Positions 52,801 to 64,000 of a stretch of DNA of 64,000 nt are shown one piece after another. Made by a program: the position numbers and the translations under genes. The stretch comes from Limnomonas spitsbergensis. Its lineage: Eukaryota > Chlorophyta > Chlorophyceae > Chlamydomonadales. The notes below the pieces were generated by a model, which made no database searches, had not been told where the DNA came from, and was given only the letters and a program-made list of their open reading frames with translations. The DNA lies in assembly GCA_037349105.1 (NCBI GenBank), contig JAYJMM010000018.1, positions 62,001 to 126,000 of the forward strand, given 5' to 3'. The first letter of the stretch is position 1, and each line of letters begins with the position of its first letter.

Positions 52801-55800
52801 ACTACGCCCGCAGTCTACGGCTACGGCATCTCCCGCTACACGCGGTAAGTGAATCATAACGACCTGCAGGGTTCGCGACCCGTCAGGCCATTAGTCTAGC
52901 TCTACAAGCGGCCAGCTCCGCGTCGGTCACCTAGAAGTTCCAGCCACAGCTTAACGCGTTGCGCATTCGCGGCCAGCGTGTAGACGCTGAGTCCGCCCGT
53001 AGGCGTCCGCCACTCAGTGGGAAGAAGTCCGCCACGGACCCGAAGCTACAATCGCGAGTAAAGTAGGGGCGGTACCCACAGCTAGGGGCGCTCGGGTAGG
53101 CCAACCTTCCCTCTTATACGGTACGCTGTACCAAGTTACCCCTTTACAGCCCTTGTACCTCCGCAGTGTAGTACAAGAAGCACGTGTGTACAGGTGTTGA
53201 ACCTTAGTTGTGAGTAGTTTGAGCCTCTCTAAGGCAGTACTGACAGCTTACACCATTTTGGCACGGTTACTGCTTTATGGTGCGACAGATGTCACGGTAT
53301 AATGCAGTATACGTGCCAAAACCGTAGGGACCGCTGGCGCGTCCCCGTAGACTCCGCAGCTTCCCTGCGGAGCCCCCTTTTTAGGGTTAGACGCCCAGCT
53401 TCCCACTTTCGGGAAGCTCGGAGGCCAGGATTTCCCGTACCTTAGTAATAAGGGCTTGCCGGGACATTGTATCCCGGCTTGCCCACTGTCCCTTACTAAG
53501 TGTAGTACACTTCGTTCCTTTTAAGTGGACAGGCCTCTATTTGTAAACAGCACCGGCTAGATCTCGGAGACCTACCCAGTGAAGAGCAACAAAGCCAGTA
53601 CCACATAGTCAGTCAAGTCTAGATCAGCGACCCAGCGATCTAGCAAGCCCGAGACACCCCCTCAAGATGCCCCGCCCGACCTAAGACTACGCCCGCAGTC
53701 TACGGCTACGGCATCTCCCGCTACACGCGGTAAGTGAATCATAACGACCTGCAGGGTTCGCGACCCGTCAGGCCATTAGTCTAGCTCTACAAGCGGCCAG
53801 CTCCGCGTCGGTCACCTAGAAGTTCCAGCCACAGCTTAACGCGTTGCGCATTCGCGGCCAGCGTGTAGACGCTGAGTCCGCCCGTAGGCGTCCGCCACTC
53901 AGTGGGAAGAAGTCCGCCACGGACCCGAAGCTACAATCGCGAGTAAAGTAGGGGCGGTACCCACAGCTAGGGGCGCTCGGGTAGGCCAACCTTCCCTCTT
54001 ATACGGTACGCTGTACCAAGTTACCCCTTTACAGCCCTTGTACCTCCGCAGTGTAGTACAAGAAGCACGTGTGTACAGGTGTTGAACCTTAGTTGTGAGT
54101 AGTTTGAGCCTCTCTAAGGCAGTACTGACAGCTTACACCATTTTGGCACGGTTACTGCTTTATGGTGCGACAGCTGTCACGGTATAATGCAGTATACGTG
54201 CCAAAACCGTAGGGACCGCTGGCGCGTCCCCGTAGACTCCGCAGCTTCCCTGCGGAGCCCCCTTTTTAGGGTTAGACGCCCAGCTTCCCACTTTCGGGAA
54301 GCTCGGAGGCCAGGATTTCCCGTACCTTAGTAATAAGGGCTTGCCGGGACATTGTATCCCGGCTTGCCCACTGTCCCTTACTAAGTGTAGTACACTTCGT
54401 TCCTTTTAAGTGGACAGGCCTCTATTTGTAAACAGCACCGGCTAGATCTCGGAGACCTACCCAGTGAAGAGCAACAAAGCCAGTACCACATAGTCAGTCA
54501 AGTCTAGATCAGCGACCCAGCGATCTAGCAAGCCCGAGACACCCCCTCAAGATGCCCCGCCCGACCTAAGACTACGCCCGCAGTCTACGGCTACGGCATC
54601 TCCCGCTACACGCGGTAAGTGACTCATAACGACCTGCAGGGTTCGCGACCCGTCAGGCCATTAGTCTAGCTCTACAAGCGGCCAGCTCCGCGTCGGTCAC
54701 CTAGAAGTTCCAGCCACAGCTTAACGCGTTGCGCATTCGCGGCCAGCGTGTAGACGCTGAGTCCGCCCGTAGGCGTCCGCCACTCAGTGGGAAGAAGTCC
54801 GCCACGGACCCGAAGCTACAATCGCGAGTAAAGTAGGGGCGGTACCCACAGCTAGGGGCGCTCGGGTAGGCCAACCTTCCCTCTTATACGGTACGCTGTA
54901 CCAAGTTACCCCTTTACAGCCCTTGTACCTCCGCAGTGTAGTACAAGAAGCACGTGTGTACAGGTGTTGAACATTAGTTGTGAGTAGTTTGAGCCTCTCT
55001 AAGGCAGTACTGACAGCTTACACCATTTTGGCACGGTTACTGCTTTATGGTGCGACAGCTGTCACGGTATAATGCAGTATACGTGCCAAAACCGTAGGGA
55101 CCGCTGGCGCGTCCCCGTAGACTCCGCAGCTTCCCTGCGGAGCCCCCTTTTTAGGGTTAGACGCCCAGCTTCCCACTTTCGGGAAGCTCGGAGGCCAGGA
55201 TTTCCCGTACCTTAGTAATAAGGGCTTTGCCGGGACATTGTATCCCGGCTTGCCCACTGTCCCTTACTAAGTGTAGTACACTTCGTTCCTTTTAAGTGGA
55301 CAGGCCTCTATTTGTAAACAGCACCGGCTAGATCTCGGAGACCTACCCAGTGAAGAGCAACAAAGCCAGTACCACATAGTCAGTCAAGTCTAGATCAGCG
55401 ACCCAGCGATCTAGCAAGCCCGAGACACCCCCTCAAGATGCCCCGCCCGACCTAAGACTACGCCCGCAGTCTACGGCTACGGCATCTCCCGCTACACGCG
55501 GTAAGTGAATCATAACGACCTGCAGGGTTCGCGACCCGTCAGGCCATTAGTCTAGCTCTACAAGCGGCCAGCTCCGCGTCGGTCACCTAGAAGTTCCAGC
55601 CACAGCTTAACGCGTTGCGCATTCGCGGCCAGCGTGTAGACGCTGAGTCCGCCCGTAGGCGTCCGCCACTCAGTGGGAAGAAGTCCGCCACGGACCCGAA
55701 GCTACAATCGCGAGTAAAGTAGGGGCGGTACCCACAGCTAGGGGCGCTCGGGTAGGCCAACCTTCCCTCTTATACGGTACGCTGTACCAAGTTACCCCTT

Positions 55801-58800
55801 TACAGCCCTTGTACCTCCGCAGTGTAGTACAAGAAGCACGTGTGTACAGGTGTTGAACCTTAGTTGTGAGTAGTTTGAGCCTCTCTAAGGCAGTACTGAC
55901 AGCTTACACCATTTTGGCACGGTTACTGCTTTATGGTGCGACAGATGTCACGGTATAATGCAGTATACGTGCCAAAACCGTAGGGACCGCTGGCGCGTCC
56001 CCGTAGACTCCGCAGCTTCCCTGCGGAGCCCCCTTTTTAGGGTTAGACGCCCAGCTTCCCACTTTCGGGAAGCTCGGAGGCCAGGATTTCCCGTACCTTA
56101 GTAATAAGGGCTTGCCGGGACATTGTATCCCGGCTTGCCCACTGTCCCTTACTAAGTGTAGTACACTTCGTTCCTTTTAAGTGGACAGGCCTCTATTTGT
56201 AAACAGCACCGGCTAGATCTCGGAGACCTACCCAGTGAAGAGCAACAAAGCCAGTACCACATAGTCAGTCAAGTCTAGATCAGCGACCCAGCGATCTAGC
56301 AAGCCCGAGACACCCCCTCAAGATGCCCCGCCCGACCTAAGACTACGCCCGCAGTCTACGGCTACGGCATCTCCCGCTACACGCGGTAAGTGAATCATAA
56401 CGACCTGCAGGGTTCGCGACCCGTCAGGCCATTAGTCTAGCTCTACAAGCGGCCAGCTCCGCGTCGGTCACCTAGAAGTTCCAGCCACAGCTTAACGCGT
56501 TGCGCATTCGCGGCCAGCGTGTAGACGCTGAGTCCGCCCGTAGGCGTCCGCCACTCAGTGGGAAGAAGTCCGCCACGGACCCGAAGCTACAATCGCGAGT
56601 AAAGTAGGGGCGGTACCCACAGCTAGGGGCGCTCGGGTAGGCCAACCTTCCCTCTTATACGGTACGCTGTACCAAGTTACCCCTTTACAGCCCTTGTACC
56701 TCCGCAGTGTAGTACAAGAAGCACGTGTGTACAGGTGTTGAACCTTAGTTGTGAGTAGTTTGAGCCTCTCTAAGGCAGTACTGACAGCTTACACCATTTT
56801 GGCACGGTTACTGCTTTATGGTGCGACAGCTGTCACGGTATAATGCAGTATACGTGCCAAAACCGTAGGGACCGCTGGCGCGTCCCCGTAGACTCCGCAG
56901 CTTCCCTGCGGAGCCCCCTTTTTAGGGTTAGACGCCCAGCTTCCCACTTTCGGGAAGCTCGGAGGCCAGGATTTCCCGTACCTTAGTAATAAGGGCTTGC
57001 CGGGACATTGTATCCCGGCTTGCCCACTGTCCCTTACTAAGTGTAGTACACTTCGTTCCTTTTAAGTGGACAGGCCTCTATTTGTAAACAGCACCGGCTA
57101 GATCTCGGAGACCTACCCAGTGAAGAGCAACAAAGCCAGTACCACATAGTCAGTCAAGTCTAGATCAGCGACCCAGCGATCTAGCAAGCCCGAGACACCC
57201 CCTCAAGATGCCCCGCCCGACCTAAGACTACGCCCGCAGTCTACGGCTACGGCATCTCCCGCTACACGCGGTAAGTGACTCATAACGACCTGCAGGGTTC
57301 GCGACCCGTCAGGCCATTAGTCTAGCTCTACAAGCGGCCAGCTCCGCGTCGGTCACCTAGAAGTTCCAGCCACAGCTTAACGCGTTGCGCATTCGCGGCC
57401 AGCGTGTAGACGCTGAGTCCGCCCGTAGGCGTCCGCCACTCAGTGGGAAGAAGTCCGCCACGGACCCGAAGCTACAATCGCGAGTAAAGTAGGGGCGGTA
57501 CCCACAGCTAGGGGCGCTCGGGTAGGCCAACCTTCCCTCTTATACGGTACGTTGTACCAAGTTACCCCTTTACAGCCCTTGTACCTCCGCAGTGTAGTAC
57601 AAGAAGCACGTGTGTACAGGTGTTGAACCTTAGTTGTGAGTAGTTTGAGCCTCTCTAAGGCAGTACTGACAGCTTACACCATTTTGGCACGGTTACTGCT
57701 TTATGGTGCGACAGCTGTCACGGTATAATGCAGTATACGTGCCAAAACCGTAGGGACCGCTGGCGCGTCCCCGTAGACTCCGCAGCTTCCCTGCGGAGCC
57801 CCCTTTTTAGGGTTAGACGCCCGGCTTCCCACTTTCGGGAAGCTCGGAGGCCAGGATTTCCCGTACCTTAGTAATAAGGGCTTTCCGGGACATTGTATCC
57901 CGGCTTGCCCACTGTCCCTTACTAAGTGTAGTACACTTCGTTCCTTTTAAGTGGACAGGCCTCTATTTGTAAACAGCACCGGCTAGATCTCGGAGACCTA
58001 CCCAGTGAAGAGCAACAAAGCCAGTACCACATAGTCAGTCAAGTCTAGATCAGCGACCCAGCGATCTAGCAAGCCCGAGACACCCCCTCAAGATGCCCCG
58101 CCCGACCTAAGACTACGCCCGCAGTCTACGGCTACGGCATCTCCCGCTACACGCGGTAAGTGAATCATAACGACCTGCAGGGTTCGCGACCCGTCAGGCC
58201 ATTAGTCTAGCTCTACAAGCGGCCAGCTCCGCGTCGGTCACCTAGAAGTTCCAGCCACAGCTTAACGCGTTGCGCATTCGCGGCCAGCGTGTAGACGCTG
58301 AGTCCGCCCGTAGGCGTCCGCCACTCAGTGGGAAGAAGTCCGCCACGGACCCGAAGCTACAATCGCGAGTAAAGTAGGGGCGGTACCCACAGCTAGGGGC
58401 GCTCGGGTAGGCCAACCTTCCCTCTTATACGGTACGCTGTACCAAGTTACCCCTTTACAGCCCTTGTACCTCCGCAGTGTAGTACAAGAAGCACGTGTGT
58501 ACAGGTGTTAAACCTTAGTTGTGAGTAGTTTGAGCCTCTCTAAGGCAGTACTGACAGCTTACACCATTTTGGCACGGTTACTGCTTTATGGTGCGACAGC
58601 TGTCACGGTATAATGCAGTATACGTGCCAAAACCGTAGGGACCGCTGGCGCGTCCCCGTAGACTCCGCAGCTTCCCTGCGGAGCCCCCTTTTTAGGGTTA
58701 GACGCCCAGCTTCCCACTTTCGGGAAGCTCGGAGGCCAGGATTTCCCGTACCTTAGTAATAAGGGCTTTGCCGGGACATTGTATCCCGGCTTGCCCACTG

Positions 58801-61800
58801 TCCCTTACTAAGTGTAGTACACTTCGTTCCTTTTAAGTGGACAGGCCTCTATTTGTAAACAGCACCGGCTAGATCTCGGAGACCTACCCAGTGAAGAGCA
58901 ACAAAGCCAGTACCACATAGTCAGTCAAGTCTAGATCAGCGACCCAGCGATCTAGCAAGCCCGAGACACCCCCTCAAGATGCCCCGCCCGATCTAAGACT
59001 ACGCCCGCTGTCTACGGCTACGGCATCTCCCGCTACACGCGGTAAGTGAATCATAACGACCTGCAGGGTTCGCGACCCGTCAGGCCATTAGTCTAGCTCT
59101 ACAAGCGGCCAGCTCCGCGTCGGTCACCTAGAAGTTCCAGCCACAGCTTAACGCGTTGCGCATTCGCGGCCAGCGTGTAGACGCTGAGTCCGCCCGTAGG
59201 CGTCCGCCACTCAGTGGGAAGAAGTCCGCCACGGACCCGAAGCTACAATCGCGAGTAAAGTAGGGGCGGTACCCACAGCTAGGGGCGCTCGGGTAGGCCA
59301 ACCTTCCCTCTTATACGGTACGCTGTACCAAGTTACCCCTTTACAGCCCTTGTACCTCCGCAGTGTAGTACAAGAAGCACGTGTGTACAGGTGTTGAACC
59401 TTAGTTGTGAGTAGTTTGAGCCTCTCTAAGGCAGTACTGACAGCTTACACCATTTTGGCACGGTTACTGCTTTATGGTGCGACAGCTGTCACGGTATAAT
59501 GCAGTATACGTGCCAAAACCGTAGGGACCGCTGGCGCGTCCCCGTAGACTTCGCAGCTTCCCTGCGGAGCCCCCTTTTTAGGGTTAGACGCCCAGCTTCC
59601 CACTTTCGGGAAGCTCGGAGGCCAGGATTTCCCGTACCTTAGTAATAAGGGCTTTCCGGGACATTGTATCCCGGCTTGCCCACTGTCCCTTACTAAGTGT
59701 AGTACACTTCGTTCCTTTTAAGTGGACAGGCCTCTATTTGTAAACAGCACCGGCTAGATCTCGGAGACCTACCCAGTGAAGAGCAACAAAGCCAGTACCA
59801 CATAGTCAGTCAAGTCTAGATCAGCGACCCAGCGATCTAGCAAGCCCGAGACACCCCCTCAAGATGCCCCGCCCGACCTAAGACTACGCCCGCAGTCTAC
59901 GGCTACGGCATCTCCCGCTACACGCGGTAAGTGAATCATAACGACCTGCAGGGTTCGCGACCCGTCAGGCCATTAGTCTAGCTCTACAAGCGGCCAGCTC
60001 CGCGTCGGTCACCTAGAAGTTCCAGCCACAGCTTAACGCGTTGCGCATTCGCGGCCAGCGTGTAGACGCTGAGTCCGCCCGTAGGCGTCCGCCACTCAGT
60101 GGGAAGAAGTCCGCCACGGACCCGAAGCTACAATCGCGAGTAAAGTAGGGGCGGTACCCACAGCTAGGGGCGCTCGGGTAGGCCAACCTTCCCTCTTATA
60201 CGGTACGCTGTACCAAGTTACCCCTTTACAGCCCTTGTACCTCCGCAGTGTAGTACAAGAAGCACGTGTGTACAGGTGTTGAACCTTAGTTGTGAGTAGT
60301 TTGAGCCTCTGTAAGGCAGTACTGACAGCTTACACCATTTTGGCACGGTTACTGCTTTATGGTGCGACAGCTGTCACGGTATAATGCAGTATACGTGCCA
60401 AAACCGTAGGGACCGCTGGCGCGTCCCCGTAGACTCCGCAGCTTCCCTGCGGAGCCCCCTTTTTAGGGTTAGACGCCCAGCTTCCCACTTTCGGGAAGCT
60501 CGGAGGCCAGGATTTCCCGTACCTTAGTAATAAGGGCTTTGCCGGGACATTGTATCCCGGCTTGCCCACTGTCCCTTACTAAGTGTAGTACACTTCGTTC
60601 CTTTTAAGTGGACAGGCCTCTATTTGTAAACAGCACCGGCTAGATCTCGGAGACCTACCCAGTGAAGAGCAACAAAGCCAGTACCACATAGTCAGTCAAG
60701 TCTAGATCAGCGACCCAGCGATCTAGCAAGCCCGAGACACCCCCTCAAGATGCCCCGCCCGACCTAAGACTACGCCCGCAGTCTACGGCTACGGCATCTC
60801 CCGCTACACGCGGTAAGTGACTCATAACGACCTGCAGGGTTCGCGACCCGTCAGGCCATTAGTCTAGCTCTACAAGCGGCCAGCTCCGCGTCGGTCACCT
60901 AGAAGTTCCAGCCACAGCTTAACGCGTTGCGCATTCGCGGCCAGCGTGTAGACGCTGAGTCCGCCCGTAGGCGTCCGCCACTCAGTGGGAAGAAGTCCGC
61001 CACGGACCCGAAGCTACAATCGCGAGTAAAGTAGGGGCGGTACCCACAGCTAGGGGCGCTCGGGTAGGCCAACCTTCCCTCTTATACGGTACGCTGTACC
61101 AAGTTACCCCTTTACAGCCCTTGTACCTCCGCAGTGTAGTACAAGAAGCACGTGTGTACAGGTGTTGAACCTTAGTTGTGAGTAGTTTGAGCCTCTCTAA
61201 GGCAGTACTGACAGCTTACACCATTTTGGCACGGTTACTGCTTTATGGTGCGACAGCTGTCACGGTATAATGCAGTATACGTGCCAAAACCGTAGGGACC
61301 GCTGGCGCGTCCCCGTAGACTCCGCAGCTTCCCTGCGGAGCCCCCTTTTTAGGGTTAGACGCCCAGCTTCCCACTTTCGGGAAGCTCGGAGGCCAGGATT
61401 TCCCGTACCTTAGTAATAAGGGCTTTGCCGGGACATTGTATCCCGGCTTGCCCACTGTCCCTTACTAAGTGTAGTACACTTCGTTCCTTTTAAGTGGACA
61501 GGCCTCTATTTGTAAACAGCACCGGCTAGATCTCGGAGACCTACCCAGTGAAGAGCAACAAAGCCAGTACCACATAGTCAGTCAAGTCTAGATCAGCGAC
61601 CCAGCGATCTAGCAAGCCCGAGACACCCCCTCAAGATGCCCCGCCCGATCTAAGACTACGCCCGCAGTCTACGGCTACGGCATCTCCCGCTACACGCGGT
61701 AAGTGACTCATAACGACCTGCAGGGTTCGCGACCCGTCAGGCCATTAGTCTAGCTCTACAAGCGGCCAGCTCCGCGTCGGTCACCTAGAAGTTCCAGCCA

Positions 61801-64000
61801 CAGCTTAACGCGTTGCGCATTCGCGGCCAGCGTGTAGACGCTGAGTCCGCCCGTAGGCGTCCGCCACTCAGTGGGAAGAAGTCCGCCACGGACCCGAAGC
61901 TACAATCGCGAGTAAAGTAGGGGCGGTACCCACAGCTAGGGGCGCTCGGGTAGGCCAACCTTCCCTCTTATACGGTACGCTGTACCAAGTTACCCCTTTA
62001 CAGCCCTTGTACCTCCGCAGTGTAGTACAAGAAGCACGTGTGTACAGGTGTTGAACCTTAGTTGTGAGTAGTTTGAGCCTCTCTAAGGCAGTACTGACAG
62101 CTTACACCATTTTGGCACGGTTACTGCTTTATGGTGCGACAGCTGTCACGGTATAATGCAGTATACGTGCCAAAACCGTAGGGACCGCTGGCGCGTCCCC
62201 GTAGACTCCGCAGCTTCCCTGCGGAGCCCCCTTTTTAGGGTTAGACGCCCAGCTTCCCACTTTCGGGAAGCTCGGAGGCCAGGATTTCCCGTACCTTAGT
62301 AATAAGGGCTTTGCCGGGACATTGTATCCCGGCTTGCCCACTGTCCCTTACTAAGTGTAGTACACTTCGTTCCTTTTAAGTGGACAGGCCTCTATTTGTA
62401 AACAGCACCGGCTAGATCTCGGAGACCTACCCAGTGAAGAGCAACAAAGCCAGTACCACATAGTCAGTCAAGTCTAGATCAGCGACCCAGCGATCTAGCA
62501 AGCCCGAGACACCCCCTCAAGATGCCCCGCCCGATCTAAGACTACGCCCGCAGTCTACGGCTACGGCATCTCCCGCTACACGCGGTAAGTGACTCATAAC
62601 GACCTGCAGGGTTCGCGACCCGTCAGGCCATTAGTCTAGCTCTACAAGCGGCCAGCTCCGCGTCGGTCACCTAGAAGTTCCAGCCACAGCTTAACGCGTT
62701 GCGCATTCGCGGCCAGCGTGTAGACGCTGAGTCCGCCCGTAGGCGTCCGCCACTCAGTGGGAAGAAGTCCGCCACGGACCCGAAGCTACAATCGCGAGTA
62801 AAGTAGGGGCGGTACCCACAGCTAGGGGCGCTCGGGTAGGCCAACCTTCCCTCTTATACGGTACGCTGTACCAAGTTACCCCTTTACAGCCCTTGTACCT
62901 CCGCAGTGTAGTACAAGAAGCACGTGTGTACAGGTGTTGAACCTTAGTTGTGAGTAGTTTGAGCCTCTCTAAGGCAGTACTGACAGCTTACACCATTTTG
63001 GCACGGTTACTGCTTTATGGTGCGACAGCTGTCACGGTATAATGCAGTATACGTGCCAAAACCGTAGGGACCGCTGGCGCGTCCCCGTAGACTCCGCAGC
63101 TTCCCTGCGGAGCCCCCTTTTTAGGGTTAGACGCCCAGCTTCCCACTTTCGGGAAGCTCGGAGGCCAGGATTTCCCGTACCTTAGTAATAAGGGCTTTCC
63201 GGGACATTGTATCCCGGCTTGCTCACTGTCCCTTACTAAGTGTAGTACACTTCGTTCCTTTTAAGTGGACAGGCCTCTATTTGTAAACAGCACCGGCTAG
63301 ATCTCGGAGACCTACCCAGTGAAGAGCAACAAAGCCAGTACCACATAGTCAGTCAAGTCTAGATCAGCGACCCAGCGATCTAGCAAGCCCGAGACACCCC
63401 CTCAAGATGCCCCGCCCGACCTAAGACTACGCCCGCAGTCTACGGCTACGGCATCTCCCGCTACACGCGGTAAGTGAATCATAACGACCTGCAGGGTTCG
63501 CGACCCGTCAGGCCATTAGTCTAGCTCTACAAGCGGCCAGCTCCGCGTCAGTCACCTAGAAGTTCCAGCCACAGCTTAACGCGTTGCGCATTCGCGGCCA
63601 GCGTGTAGACGCTGAGTCCGCCCGTAGGCGTCCGCCACTCAGTGGGAAGAAGTCCGCCACGGACCCGAAGCTACAATCGCGAGTAAAGTAGGGGCGGTAC
63701 CCACAGCTAGGGGCGCTCGGGTAGGCCAACCTTCCCTCTTATACGGTACGCTGTACCAAGTTACCCCTTTACAGCCCTTGTACCTCCGCAGTGTAGTACA
63801 AGAAGCACGTGTGTACAGGTGTTGAACCTTAGTTGTGAGTAGTTTGAGCCTCTCTAAGGCAGTACTGACAGCTTACACCATTTTGGCACGGTTACTGCTT
63901 TATGGTGCGACAGCTGTCACGGTATAATGCAGTATACGTGCCAAAACCGTAGGGACCGCTGGCGCGTCCCCGTAGACTCCGCAGCTTCCCTGCGGAGCCC
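43863..64000. repeat. 885/886-bp satellite array, right block (about 22.8 monomers, runs off the window)
   Basis: Monomer starts (GCGAGTAAAG) at 44204, 45089, 45974, 46859, 47744, 48629, 49514, 50399, 51284, 52169, 53054, 53939, 54824, 55710, 56595, 57480, 58365, 59251, 60136, 61022, 61908, 62794 and 63679, i.e. strict 885 or 886 spacing. The extra base is in GGGCTTTGCCGGG (others read GGGCTTTCCGGG or GGGCTTGCCGGG). Monomers differ at only a few sites each. Variant blocks are visible: CTATGCCCG with CTGCAAGG in the monomers around 43950, 46605, 47490 and 48376; GTGAATCAT at about 51960-53740 and in many monomers from 55500 on. The array probably extends well beyond the window. Confidence 0.98.

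Noticed and set aside
55045..62341. Recurrent 70-aa minus-strand ORF in satellite monomers (55045, 58586, 60357, 61243, 62129)
   Set aside because: It is open only in the 886-bp variant where one extra base shifts the frame. The other monomers lack it, and it crosses hairpin arms. Not a gene.
34391..64000. CRISPR array or rDNA/5S spacer
   Set aside because: Unit length 885 bp with no spacers excludes CRISPR, and no rRNA-like sequence is recognised in the monomer.

Overview
The window is eukaryotic and almost entirely repetitive. I see no housekeeping gene, rRNA, tRNA or bacterial operon structure. GT-AG introns, GC-rich coding sequence, a KDZ-type transposase remnant, split-direct-repeat retroelements, a chromovirus and retroelements carrying DNMT3-like cytosine methyltransferase domains together suggest a green alga. 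The lineage cannot be fixed from sequence alone, and the assignment is moderate confidence.

Layout. (1) 1-12145: a large, decayed Ty3-like retroelement on the + strand (copy 1). It holds a CCHC zinc knuckle, acidic and zinc-finger-rich ORFs, a membrane or signal segment, RT-RNase H, a C5-methyltransferase (MTase) domain, integrase and a C-terminal PHD finger. The first ~750 bases look inverted relative to the rest, and a 252-bp insertion with an 11-bp target duplication interrupts the MTase. A 30-bp inverted repeat marks the right end. (2) 12253-19455: a minus-strand AT-hook gene with a frameshift, a KDZ transposase remnant with a consensus splice donor, an unrecognised + strand gene with at least three phase-compatible exons, and noncoding DNA with simple and dispersed repeats. 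(3) 19456-26785: a minus-strand element with A1 - internal - B1 A2 B2 split direct repeats, as in PAT/Ngaro (DIRS-type) elements. It holds a 506-aa ORF and a separate, diverged MTase domain but no recognisable reverse transcriptase or recombinase. A 472-bp fragment is inserted in A1. (4) 26786-28034: orphan exon-like ORFs and a hairpin-rich transposon-like fragment. (5) 28035-33304: copy 2 of the Ty3/MTase/PHD element, 5'-truncated but better preserved. (6) 33305-34390: noncoding with minisatellite. (7) 34391-64000: an 885/886-bp satellite array of about 25 monomers, each rich in perfect short dyads. It is interrupted once by a young chromovirus at 36715-43862 (403-bp LTRs with one visible difference, 5-bp duplication GTACC, chromodomain).

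How the parts relate. The setting resembles heterochromatin, with a satellite invaded by a chromodomain element. Two unrelated retroelement architectures, Ty3-like and split-direct-repeat, each carry a related DNMT3-like domain. In the Ty3-like element a potential DNA-methylation writer is encoded with a PHD-type chromatin reader. The MTase motif IV keeps the catalytic Cys in all three copies, but the usual preceding Pro is replaced. The MTase-bearing split-direct-repeat element without RT is the strongest candidate for something not yet described.
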